Below, in pieces: positions 5,919 through 13,213 of a stretch of DNA of 13,213 nucleotides (the first letter of the stretch is position 1; the number at the start of each line of letters is the position of its first letter). The position numbers and the translations under genes are program-made. The stretch is taken from assembly GCA_030151925.1 (NCBI GenBank), contig JASLCY010000509.1:1-13213 (forward strand), written 5' to 3'. Source of the stretch: Oligoflexus sp. Lineage in GTDB: Bacteria > Bdellovibrionota_B > Oligoflexia > Oligoflexales > Oligoflexaceae. Below the pieces are notes generated by a model. It was not told the origin of the DNA. It did no database searches and worked only from the letters and a program-made list of their open reading frames with translations.

Positions 5919-6200
5919 TTAGCCTTTAGGCATCCACTTGCCGCCAGCCTTTTTGCAAGCAGCCGCGTCTTTAGCTTCAACAAAGCCGTGGCCTTTGCAT
6001 GCGTTCTGGCCTTTGCAAGACTCGTTGCCGTGGCCTTTGCATGCGCTCTTGCCTTTGCAGCTGTTGTTTTGGCAGAAAGGAGCTTTTGCAGCGTCGCCGC
6101 CAGCAGCATGGTTCGTTTCTTGGGCGTGAGCGACAGCCGACATAACGAAAAGGCCGGCGACAGCAGAAGCTACGATTGATCCGATTGCGCGTTCTTTCAT
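5919..6200 (-). CDS. bufA: BufA2-like bufferin precursor, periplasmic Cys-rich metallophore
   Basis: This 93-residue protein has a Sec signal peptide (residues 1-26, ending AVAHA) and a short mature peptide with six cysteines (C43, C48, C54, C62, C68, C82). The core holds two near-identical units, SCKGKSACKGHG and SCKGQNACKGHG, followed by AACKKAGGKW. This is the pattern of BufA2-type bufferins, exported RiPP metallophores whose cysteines are modified by an MNIO/DUF2063 pair and which bind copper. The enzyme gene begins 4 nt downstream, the expected order for a bufferin operon. A strong AGGAG lies 6 nt before the ATG. Histidines after each KG (H57, H71) might add metal ligands. Copper as the ligand is inferred from the family; which cysteines are modified cannot be read from the sequence. 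Confidence 0.92.
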   Translation of the reverse strand: MKERAIGSIVASAVAGLFVMSAVAHAQETNHAAGGDAAKAPFCQNNSCKGKSACKGHGNESCKGQNACKGHGFVEAKDAAACKKAGGKWMPKG

Positions 6201-6229
6201 GGAAAACTCCTAAAAATCTTATGTGCCAA

Positions 6230-6244
6230 ACCCTGAAATAGGGT
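6230..6244. repeat. Small inverted repeat between the kinase gene and bufA
   Basis: ACCCT and AGGGT flank a 5-nt spacer, 30-44 nt upstream of the bufA ATG, in the likely leader or promoter region. A TTGACT that could be a -35 box lies at 6275-6270 on the minus strand, but I find no good -10 box at the right distance. The repeat is a candidate operator only. Confidence 0.25.
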
Positions 6245-6311
6245 ATTGAAGCCTAAAATAATTTGGAAGAGTCAAAGGATTGTAGCGAAAGCTCGCGAAG
6301 GCGTCAAAAAC

Positions 6312-8693
6312 TTAGATCCACTTTTCCAAAATATTTTCCAAAGACTCGGGGCGCAGGGGTTTGGCGAGGTAATCATTCATGCCGGACTCGAGGCAGCGTT
6401 CGAGGTCGCCCTTCATGGCACAAGCGGTAAGCGCGACGATAGGGATCTGCGGATTGCGTGTTGCTCCGCTCAGACGGATGCGGGCGGTCGTCTCGTAGCC
6501 GTCCATGCCCGGCATCTGGCAGTCCATAAGTATAAGGTCGAAATCGGATTGGTTGAGCGCTTCGAGCGCCTCCTGCCCGTTGCCCACGGCCTGGGCATTG
6601 TAGCCGAAGTTCTCGAGGTACTTCACGGCGATGACCTGATTGAAATAGACGTCGTCCACGACCAGGATGCGTTTGCCGCGATTCTGCTTGAGGCCGGCCG
6701 CCTGCAGCGAACCGAAGGCGAGGGCCGGCGCCTGTTCGGGCCGTTTTTCAAAGGTGAGGCGGAACCAGAAGGTCGTGCCCTCCCGCTCGCGGCTTTCAAA
6801 ACCCATCTCACCGCCCATCAGGTCGAGCAGCTGCTTGCAGATGATCAAACCCAGGCCGGTGCCGCCGTAGCTTCGAGTGGTGGATCGATCGCCCTGTCCG
6901 AAAGGCTGGAAGATCTTCCGCTGAGCCTCGGGAGAAATACCTATTCCGGTATCGGTAATCTGGAACTGCACCGTGGCGAGCTCCGCGCTCGCATCGGTGA
7001 GCGAGGCGACCAGCTTCACCGAGCCCTGGTGCGTGAACTTGATCGCATTGGAGAGGAGGTTCGTCAGGATCTGCCTGAGGCGTCCCGGATCGCCGACGAC
7101 GAAGTTCGGCACGCCCGGGCGGGATTCGAATTCCAGCAGGAGATTCTTCACGAGCGCGCTGGGCAGAGCGATGATGCGCGCGTCCTCGAGAATTTCCTTG
7201 AGGGAGAAAGGCACGTTTTCGATATCGAGCTTGCCCGCTTCGATCTTGGAAAAATCCAGGATATCGTTAATGACGGTGAGCAGCGCTTCACCGGATCGCC
7301 TTACAGCGTCGGCATAATTATATTGTTCGCTGGTTAACGATGTATTCATAAGAAGTTGAGTCATACCGATCACGCCGTTGATCGGCGTACGGATCTCATG
7401 CGACATCGAGGCGAGGAACTCGGACTTGAGGCGCGAGGACTGGAGCGCCGCCTCCTCGTCGAGCTTCATCTGCAACTGCGCGGCCTGCATCTCCCGGAGC
7501 CGCGTGACGTCGAACGTCGCTCCGCGGTGCAGGATGATCTCCCCCGCTTCGTCCCGCATCACGCGCCCGAGCACGCTGAGCCAGCGCACGCGGCCGTCGT
7601 CATGCACCACGCGGAACTCGGTGCGATAGGTATCGACCTCCTCCGGCTCCTTGGGCTCCTCCCCATCGCTGAACGCGCGCAAGACGCGCCTCTTGTCCTC
7701 CGGATGCACGCGGCCCAGGACCGTGGCGATCGAGAGTTTCTGATCGGCGGGATGCGTGCCGTAGAGCTTGTCGAAATAAGGCGTGCGGATCATGACGTCG
7801 CGCTGCACATCGTATTCCCAGGTCGCGACCTGCGCGGCTTGCTGCGTCATCTCCAAAGCATGCGCCGTCCGGATCAATTCTTCCGATTGCAGACGAAGAT
7901 CGTGGATATCGGTCACCGAGCCGAACCAGGTGATGATCTTGCCGTCTTTATCGACGACCGGCGTGGCCCGGGCGAGCATCCAGCGGAACTGGCCGTCGTG
8001 CCGCTTCAGGCGGTATTCGATGGTATAAGGCTCGGCTTTTTGCAGCGAGTCCTTCCAGATAGGCATGATCGCACGAATGTCGTCCGCATGCATGAGCGTG
8101 TGGTTGCGCGCCGTCTCCTCGAGGTCGCAGCCCGTGTAATCGATCCAGGCTTTGTTCACGAAGATCATCTGCCCCGTCGGGGCCGCGATCCAGATCATGT
8201 TCGGGACGGTGTCGGCCAGGAAACGAAACTTCTGCTCGTCCGTTTCGCCGAGCCCTTTGTGAGCCCTGTTCCAAATCTCGAGGTCGAGCCTTTGCTCATG
8301 GATATCGGTGCTGGTCCCGATCCAGCGCTTCACGCGGCCGCGCGGGTTGAAGACCGGCACCACGCGAGCCAGGTGCCAGCGATAGGCTCGGGTCGCGGCG
8401 TGGTAAAGGCGGTATTCGTATTCGAAGGGTTGCGGATCGGGAAGGAAGCGGGTCCAGAAAGCCAGGCACTTCTCGTAATCGTTCTCGTGAACCACATCGC
8501 TCCAGACGTTGGTCCGGATGTCCCAATCAGGATCCCCGATGTAGCGGGAGAGGGCGGCGTTCGCGTACTCGACGCGCCCCTCGGCGTCCGCGGTCCACAG
8601 GATATGCGGCAAGGCATCGGCTAACTCTGCGATATTCTGCGCGGGGCGATTCGAGAAACGCAACTTGCGCAGCAATGAAGTTAGGCCTAGCAT
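6312..8693 (-). CDS. Soluble hybrid sensor histidine kinase (three PAS, HisKA, HATPase, receiver)
   Basis: This protein is 793 residues from the chosen start. Three PAS domains in series (about 21-134, 153-267 and 284-402) each end in the usual W-x-G-T-x-x-D-like turn. A HisKA domain follows with the phospho-acceptor His432 in MSHEIRTPINGV, then an HATPase domain (N box LLSNAIKF, then DTGIGI, GGTGLGL). The C-terminal receiver has acidic residues in VVDD (680-681), phospho-acceptor Asp724 in LMDCQMPGMDG, Thr756 and Lys778. There is no transmembrane segment, so it senses a cytoplasmic signal and must pass its phosphate to a separate partner. ATG 8693 is preferred because GGAG lies 4 nt upstream; a TTG at 8750 would add 19 residues. 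It diverges from upp, and its stop lies 111 nt before bufA on the same strand. Confidence 0.93.
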   Translation of the reverse strand: MLGLTSLLRKLRFSNRPAQNIAELADALPHILWTADAEGRVEYANAALSRYIGDPDWDIRTNVWSDVVHENDYEKCLAFWTRFLPDPQPFEYEYRLYHAATRAYRWHLARVVPVFNPRGRVKRWIGTSTDIHEQRLDLEIWNRAHKGLGETDEQKFRFLADTVPNMIWIAAPTGQMIFVNKAWIDYTGCDLEETARNHTLMHADDIRAIMPIWKDSLQKAEPYTIEYRLKRHDGQFRWMLARATPVVDKDGKIITWFGSVTDIHDLRLQSEELIRTAHALEMTQQAAQVATWEYDVQRDVMIRTPYFDKLYGTHPADQKLSIATVLGRVHPEDKRRVLRAFSDGEEPKEPEEVDTYRTEFRVVHDDGRVRWLSVLGRVMRDEAGEIILHRGATFDVTRLREMQAAQLQMKLDEEAALQSSRLKSEFLASMSHEIRTPINGVIGMTQLLMNTSLTSEQYNYADAVRRSGEALLTVINDILDFSKIEAGKLDIENVPFSLKEILEDARIIALPSALVKNLLLEFESRPGVPNFVVGDPGRLRQILTNLLSNAIKFTHQGSVKLVASLTDASAELATVQFQITDTGIGISPEAQRKIFQPFGQGDRSTTRSYGGTGLGLIICKQLLDLMGGEMGFESREREGTTFWFRLTFEKRPEQAPALAFGSLQAAGLKQNRGKRILVVDDVYFNQVIAVKYLENFGYNAQAVGNGQEALEALNQSDFDLILMDCQMPGMDGYETTARIRLSGATRNPQIPIVALTACAMKGDLERCLESGMNDYLAKPLRPESLENILEKWI

Positions 8694-8823
8694 ACAGCTC
8701 CAAAACACTGTGGAACGAGAAAGTCTACGGTGCAATAAGACGGCGAACAATAAAAATCGAATTTAAAATTGCATACAACGCGGGCGAGAGCTTCTTCCTG
8801 CCCCGGCTTCGGAAAGGGTACTC
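8694..8823. promoter_or_regulatory. Divergent promoter region between the hybrid kinase and upp
   Basis: These 130 nt separate two genes read in opposite directions, so both promoters should lie here unless they are further inside the genes. The centre (about 8740-8775) is clearly A+T-rich against a G+C-rich background, with runs such as AATAAAAATCGAATTTAAAATT. I cannot assign a convincing -35/-10 pair on either strand. Confidence 0.4.
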
Positions 8824-9462
8824 ATGTCAAAAGGCAAGGTATGGGTCGTGGATCACCCACTCGTTCACGACAAACTTACGATTCTGCGTGAAAAAACGAC
8901 TGACATTGGGAACTTTCGTCACGCCATGTCTGATATGGCTTATCTGCTTTTTTATGAAGCAACCCGCGGCCTGCCTTTGATCCCCGTTGATATCGAAACG
9001 CCGCTCACCGCCATGCGCTCCGCCCGCATCAGGCCCGAGGTTGTCCTGGTCGCCATCCTGCGCGCGGGACTCGGTTTCCTCGATGGCGTTCTTCAGCAGG
9101 TGCCGTTTGCGCGAGTCGGCTACCTCGGCCTGAAACGGGATCCCGCCACTCTTCAGCCGACGTCCTATTATCAGAACCTGCCGAAGATCACGGGAGACGA
9201 TAGGGTCTTCGTATTTGACCCCATGCTCGCCACGGGGCATACCGCGGTTGCGGGCCTTAAGGCTCTTCAAGAAGCAGGGGCACGGCATATCCACCTGATC
9301 AGTTTGCTCGCCAGTCCGGTCGGGATTGAAACTGTACAAACCGCTTTTCCAGAAATCGCGATCACGACCGCCGCGATCGACCCCGTACTTGATAGCCGTG
9401 GCTACATCATACCAGGCCTTGGCGACGCTGGCGACCGTCTCTACGGGACGATGGATCACTAA
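8824..9462 (+). CDS. upp: Uracil phosphoribosyltransferase
   Basis: This 212-residue cytoplasmic enzyme makes UMP and pyrophosphate from uracil and PRPP in pyrimidine salvage. The length is normal for the family (about 208-215). Family motifs appear in order: HPLVHDKLTILR near the N terminus, YEATRGLP (44-51), AILRAGLGF (77-85), the PRPP loop FDPMLATGHTA (131-141), and the uracil-binding C-terminal segment GYIIPGLGDAGDRLYGT (193-209). The PRPP loop reads ATGHTA where most relatives I know have ATGGSA. AAGGG stands about 6 nt before the ATG. It is the only plus-strand gene here and ends 2 nt from the stop of the convergent alkC, with no hairpin visible between them. Confidence 0.95.
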   Translation: MSKGKVWVVDHPLVHDKLTILREKTTDIGNFRHAMSDMAYLLFYEATRGLPLIPVDIETPLTAMRSARIRPEVVLVAILRAGLGFLDGVLQQVPFARVGYLGLKRDPATLQPTSYYQNLPKITGDDRVFVFDPMLATGHTAVAGLKALQEAGARHIHLISLLASPVGIETVQTAFPEIAITTAAIDPVLDSRGYIIPGLGDAGDRLYGTMDH

Positions 9463-9464
9463 AT

Positions 9465-10622
9465 TCAGAGGCTCAGAGTAAAAGGCGTTCTATAGACAGA
9501 GCGCCCGTTGATCTGCAGCTCGAACTGATGCTCACCCGGATAGTACACGCGCGTCGTCACGGCTTTGAGAGAATGCGTTTTGGTGAGCCTAAGCTCTTCC
9601 CGGGCGCCGAGCGTGAGCGTCTTGAGTTTAAAGACCTTGGGCGAGAGATCGCCTTTCGCTTTCACGTGGTGGACGATGTAGTCGACCACGACTTTCTGCG
9701 GTTTGCCCGCCAGCGAACGCAGCGTGAAGGTCGCGAGCAGATCGTCGCCGACCTGGAAGCGCTTTTTGTTCAGCTTTACATCCGTGATCTCGACCGCAGC
9801 TTTCGTATCGACGCCGATCAAAGCCAGGGCTTCGGGATGACCCGATTTGATCAGAGTGCGGAGCGAATGCCGCGTGATCCAATCGATCTTCTTCCTATCG
9901 TCCTGAGACTGCGCGGCTTTCCCCCAGGCTTTCAGCAAAACGATCACATAAGCCGGATGGTCCTTGGCGATATCGTTGAGATGGTTCGCCACGCTCTTCC
10001 GCACATAGAGCGCTTCATCGAACTTCAGGAGATCGAGTATGGGCCGAGTAAGCTCCGGCTGCTTGATGAAGGTATGCAGGCGTTCGCCCCAAGGCAGACG
10101 CGGACGTGAACCTTCCGAGGCCCAGCGACGCCAATGCTCGTTTTTGCTCTTCGCGCAGTCCGCGAGAAAAGCCAGCGTCTCGGCCTGATGCTCTTTGAGA
10201 TAAGGGCGAACCGCGAACTCGGAGGTGAAAAGCGGAGTCAGCTGCTTCAGAGCCTTGAGCGAGAGCTTCACTTCGTCCAGGCCATAGGTCTGCACGAAAT
10301 CCGAATAAGGCCAGAGATCGAAACCTTCTACGCCCGCCTCGGTCGAAGCCAGGATGATTTTTAAGGCCTTGGGATACTGAGGAGGCAGAAGAGCCCGGAG
10401 CGTCTCGCGTATCAGGCGCACCCGGGCTTTCATTTCAAGCGGAGCAAGCTGGTTGGCGAGGCCCTGGAAGGTCCTGCTGTCGAAGTCCTCGTAAACCTCT
10501 TTCAGCGCCGCGCCCATGCGTTTGAGCAGAGCGGGACCGAAGTGGTGTTTAAAGGCGGCGGGATTCTCTTGTTCAGCCCGCCCCTTCTCCTTTGCGTTCT
10601 CTTTCACGTTGCCTTGAACCAA
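9465..10622 (-). CDS. alkC: AlkC-type DNA alkylation repair glycosylase with C-terminal Ig-like domain
   Basis: AlkC enzymes are HEAT-like-repeat DNA glycosylases that excise 3-methyladenine-type lesions without flipping the base. Residues about 22-270 form the repeat domain, with family signatures FKHHFGPALLKRM (24-36), HWRRWASEGSRPRLPW (163-178) and VRKSVANHLNDIAKDHP (207-223). Residues about 275-385 are beta-rich (ITDVKLNKKRFQVGDDL, then YPGEHQFELQINGR) and match the Ig-like tail found in part of the family. No ATG precedes the conserved N terminus. The frame can start at TTG 10622 (GGTGA 7 nt upstream) or GTG 10607 (AAGG 4 nt upstream); I give the longer form. It begins 21 nt after the dehydrogenase-cytochrome-lectin gene on the same strand, so read-through is likely although the functions look unrelated. 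Confidence 0.9.
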   Translation of the reverse strand: MVQGNVKENAKEKGRAEQENPAAFKHHFGPALLKRMGAALKEVYEDFDSRTFQGLANQLAPLEMKARVRLIRETLRALLPPQYPKALKIILASTEAGVEGFDLWPYSDFVQTYGLDEVKLSLKALKQLTPLFTSEFAVRPYLKEHQAETLAFLADCAKSKNEHWRRWASEGSRPRLPWGERLHTFIKQPELTRPILDLLKFDEALYVRKSVANHLNDIAKDHPAYVIVLLKAWGKAAQSQDDRKKIDWITRHSLRTLIKSGHPEALALIGVDTKAAVEITDVKLNKKRFQVGDDLLATFTLRSLAGKPQKVVVDYIVHHVKAKGDLSPKVFKLKTLTLGAREELRLTKTHSLKAVTTRVYYPGEHQFELQINGRSVYRTPFTLSL

Positions 10623-10643
10623 ACTCAGCTCACCATCGCGTCA

Positions 10644-13213
10644 TTATTTCTGGATAATCCATTGCTGGTTTTGCAGGTTACCACAATCCCATTGCTGCAG
10701 GAATGCTCCATCATCGACGCTCGCATAGGAAACGTCCAGGCATTTGCCGCTGTGCTCGAAAACGAGCTCATAGCTGCCCGAGCCGCTCTGGAGGAAACGA
10801 ACCTGCTGGTTCTGGCCGCCTGAGCAGTCCCACTCCTGAATATGCGCACCTGCGGCGGTCGACACGTCAGCGACGTCGAGGCACTTGTTGGTGTTCACGT
10901 TCGCCAGGCTGTAGGTGCCGTTGTCGTTGTGCTTCACTTTGAACTTCTGATTGGCGTTGCCGCCATCACAGGTCCATTGCTGGATCTTGGTACCGTTGGT
11001 CGGGTTGCCCGAGTCGAGGTCCACGCATTTGTTGCTCTTCACCGAGATCAGGCTGACGACGTCGTCATCCAGCACGGGATCGGTCGAAGCGGGGCTGCCC
11101 ACGGGACAATCCTGCAGATTCTGAATCCAGTTCTTCACGAACGCGAGGGCGTCCGGATCGGTCGCGACCGTAGCGAGAGGCGGCATCTGCTTCGCGCCGC
11201 GCGTGCTGATGCGAGCATAAAGCACGGAACGATCGGGCGCGCCGGGCGCAACGACGCGAGCATCGTTGATGCCGAGAGTTCCAGAGCCGGGCACGCGGCA
11301 GAGGCCGGTTTCTTTCAGGCCGGTGGTGTAACGCATGTCGAGGTTACCGCCGCCTGATCCACCTGGACGGTGGCAGTGCGAACAGTTCGAATGCAGGTAC
11401 GAACGAGTCGCCGCGCCTGCATCGATCGAGGTGCTCGGCGTCGGCAAGGTGTTGCGAGCCGCTGGGATCGCGTTATCGAAGAGACCGGCTGCGGCGAAGG
11501 CATCGAGCTGGTTGCCGCCGTCGACGGTGCGATCGATCTGTCCGACCTCGAGACCGAGGGTCGAGCCGGTGTTGGTGTTGTGGCACTGCAGGCACTGGGC
11601 TTGCGAAGGATAGGTCCAGACGTGGTCGCCATAAGTTTTGGTCGCGCCGTTGAGGACGAGATCCGCATCGCTGCCGTCGTCGCGCCACGAATAGGTATAA
11701 CCCGCCCACACGCCGTCTTTGTGATGAACGAAGAGACGAGTTTCTACGACCTTGTCGCCGAGGCTGAATTCTTTGACCAGAACGGTGCCGTTCGGGAACT
11801 GGAATTTGCCGTCATCGCCGATGTGGATCTTCGTGCCGTTGGGGATCGCAAACCAACGGTGCTTCGAAGCGCCGTCCGACCAAAGCGGAGAGTTGACTTC
11901 ATAAGGGATCAGGCCGGGCGTCGGCTGGCTGGGATTGTTCTCCTGGAAACAGCCGGTTTTCGACAGCGTCGCCGGAGCTGCGACGACCGCGGCGTTGCCG
12001 CCTGGGATAAGTTTGTGCAGGATGCCGGGGCCGTATTCCAGGAGGTAAAGTTCACCGTCGTGATCCTCGCCCCAGGACGAGATATTGAAGCCGGTGCTGA
12101 GCAGCTTCTTCGGTTGCAGTTTGCCGTTGGCATCGGGGAAGAGTCCCCAGACCGCGCCCGACATGTAGTCCGCGTAGAGATAGATGCCGCGCAGCGAAGG
12201 GATCGCATTACCGCGATAAACGAAACCGCCGGTGATCGCCTGGCCCTGGCTGTGATCATAGACGACCACGGGATCGATCAGATCCAGGTTCGCGCAGGTC
12301 GCGCTGTTATAACAGCTGAAGCCTTCCTTGATGTGCCAGCCGTAATTGCCGCCTTTGACGACATGATCGTCGACCTCTTCCCACTTATCCTGACCGACAT
12401 CGCCGACCCAGAGATCACCGGTCGCCCTATCGAAGGTCCAACGCCATGGGTTGCGGAAACCATAGGCATAGATCTCGGGTAATTTCCCGTCTTGGTTGAT
12501 GAAGGGGTTATCGGCGGGGATCTTATAGCCCGGCGCGCTGTTCACATCGACACGAAGGATCTTGCCGAAGGGGACGTCGAGGTTCTGCGAACGGTTTTGC
12601 GGATCGCCGCCGGAACCGCCGTCGCCGTATCCGGCATAGAGGTAACCGTCCTTGCCGAACGCGATATGTCCGCCGTTGTGGTTTTCGTAAGGCTGTTCGA
12701 TCTTATAGAGTTCTTCGGGCTGATACTGCGCGCTCGTCTCGCTGTCGGTGTGAAAACGGGCGATGATCGAACGCAGGTTCGCGGGGCTCGCCGCGCTCGG
12801 CAGGGTATAGGAAAGATAGAATTCGCCTTTGTGCGTGGGATGCCACGCCATGCTCAAGAGCCCGCCTTCCCCTGGGCCCGAATTCACGACGCCCGAGAGG
12901 TCGAGGAACATCGTCTTGCCTTTGCCGTCGCCCGGAACGAAGGTTTCGATCTGTCCCGTACGGCGTACGATATACCAACGGTTGCTGCCGGGAGCCTGGA
13001 CCGCGTCCACGATCTGAGGGAATGAGACGTTATCGACGTTCTGGAGTTTGACGGCCGCATCATCCGTCGGACGATCGAAGGCCACGCAGCTCCCATTGTC
13101 AGGACGCGTCTCAAGGACTTTGAGACCGGCCGCTCCGGCCGCATCGAAATCGGCTGCGAGCTTCTGCGTAATGAGAGCAGGAGGGGCAACTTCGTGACGA
13201 CTGACCTTAGTAC
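10644..13213 (-). CDS. PQQ-type sugar dehydrogenase, dihaem cytochrome c and ricin-B lectin fusion (5' end beyond window)
   Basis: The frame is open to the right edge, 855 codons with no start inside that is clearly real, so the N terminus and presumed signal peptide are missing. In window-fragment numbering, about 60-405 is a GSDH-type beta-propeller: GLLSMAWHP, ENHNGGHIAFGKDGYLYAGY with the probable catalytic His178, PFGKILRVDV, and YGFRNPWRWTFD. About 420-700 matches the SO2930/HNE_0200-type dihaem cytochrome unit, with haem sites CLQCH (540-544) and CSHCH (610-614) and a possible Met ligand in QMPPLA (676). About 717-855 is a ricin-B lectin with three Q-x-W-like units (KCVDLDSG, KCLDVADV, KCLDVSYA). 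It probably acts in the periplasm or at the surface, oxidising a sugar and passing electrons to its own haems while the lectin binds polysaccharide. Substrate is unknown. Confidence 0.9.
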   Translation of the reverse strand, partial: TKVSRHEVAPPALITQKLAADFDAAGAAGLKVLETRPDNGSCVAFDRPTDDAAVKLQNVDNVSFPQIVDAVQAPGSNRWYIVRRTGQIETFVPGDGKGKTMFLDLSGVVNSGPGEGGLLSMAWHPTHKGEFYLSYTLPSAASPANLRSIIARFHTDSETSAQYQPEELYKIEQPYENHNGGHIAFGKDGYLYAGYGDGGSGGDPQNRSQNLDVPFGKILRVDVNSAPGYKIPADNPFINQDGKLPEIYAYGFRNPWRWTFDRATGDLWVGDVGQDKWEEVDDHVVKGGNYGWHIKEGFSCYNSATCANLDLIDPVVVYDHSQGQAITGGFVYRGNAIPSLRGIYLYADYMSGAVWGLFPDANGKLQPKKLLSTGFNISSWGEDHDGELYLLEYGPGILHKLIPGGNAAVVAAPATLSKTGCFQENNPSQPTPGLIPYEVNSPLWSDGASKHRWFAIPNGTKIHIGDDGKFQFPNGTVLVKEFSLGDKVVETRLFVHHKDGVWAGYTYSWRDDGSDADLVLNGATKTYGDHVWTYPSQAQCLQCHNTNTGSTLGLEVGQIDRTVDGGNQLDAFAAAGLFDNAIPAARNTLPTPSTSIDAGAATRSYLHSNCSHCHRPGGSGGGNLDMRYTTGLKETGLCRVPGSGTLGINDARVVAPGAPDRSVLYARISTRGAKQMPPLATVATDPDALAFVKNWIQNLQDCPVGSPASTDPVLDDDVVSLISVKSNKCVDLDSGNPTNGTKIQQWTCDGGNANQKFKVKHNDNGTYSLANVNTNKCLDVADVSTAAGAHIQEWDCSGGQNQQVRFLQSGSGSYELVFEHSGKCLDVSYASVDDGAFLQQWDCGNLQNQQWIIQK

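Noticed and set aside
5955..6075. DNA-level tandem repeat or CRISPR-like array
   Set aside because: The repetition is the coding sequence of the BufA Cys/Lys units, in frame and too short and imperfect for an array.
6201..6240. Sigma54-like promoter before bufA (TTTGGCAC on the minus strand at 6230-6223)
   Set aside because: The -24 half fits, but the -12 half at the required spacing reads ATTTT and lacks the essential GC.
7356..8624. Long open frame (422 codons) on the plus strand opposite the histidine kinase
   Set aside because: The opposite strand encodes an unmistakable PAS-HisKA kinase. The plus-strand frame has no recognisable domain and is a by-product of G+C-rich codon use.
10623..10643. 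Terminator between the dehydrogenase fusion and alkC
   Set aside because: The 21-nt gap contains no stem and no T tract.
11370..12482. 370-codon open frame on the plus strand opposite the dehydrogenase-cytochrome fusion
   Set aside because: It mirrors a well-supported minus-strand gene with clear motifs and has no family signature of its own.

Overview
The window (G+C-rich, roughly high-50s % by eye) looks like a chromosomal segment of a Gram-negative bacterium. It encodes a secreted c-type cytochrome fusion, a periplasmic bufferin-type peptide and several proteins with Sec signal peptides. I see no tRNA, rRNA, CRISPR array, insertion sequence or phage gene. The mix (DUF4360 protein, bufferin operon, AlkC with an Ig-like tail, soluble hybrid kinase, dehydrogenase-cytochrome-lectin fusion) would fit a Bdellovibrionota/Oligoflexia- or Myxococcota-like organism. 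That placement is inference only.

Left block (1-3028, all minus strand). Transcription order is a bacterioferritin-like ferroxidase protein, a small secreted protein of unknown function, an acyl-CoA dehydrogenase-like protein, a PIG-L deacetylase, and the start of a NodS-like methyltransferase that runs off the left edge. Gaps are 20 nt, 45 nt, a 56-nt overlap and 1 nt, so this may be one operon. The last three resemble a dehydrogenase/deacetylase/NodS-like methyltransferase cassette usually completed by a glycosyltransferase.

Middle block (3208-8693, minus strand). A DUF4360 secreted protein is followed by a good intrinsic terminator and preceded by a palindrome-rich leader. Upstream of that lies a bufferin operon: a Cys-rich BufA-like precursor, then one protein that joins the MNIO (DUF692) enzyme to its DUF2063 partner. 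Further upstream, in the same direction, a soluble triple-PAS hybrid histidine kinase ends 111 nt before bufA and is a candidate regulator.

Right block (8694-13213). Uracil phosphoribosyltransferase (upp) is the only plus-strand gene. It diverges from the kinase and converges, with a 2-nt gap, on an AlkC DNA glycosylase. Upstream of alkC (21 nt away, same strand) is a large three-part protein cut by the right edge: a PQQ-type sugar dehydrogenase, a dihaem cytochrome c unit and a ricin-B lectin.

The most interesting system is the bufferin operon with the fused modification enzyme. Next come the unusual gene order of the left operon, the dehydrogenase-cytochrome-lectin fusion, and the twin-palindrome element downstream of the bufferin operon.
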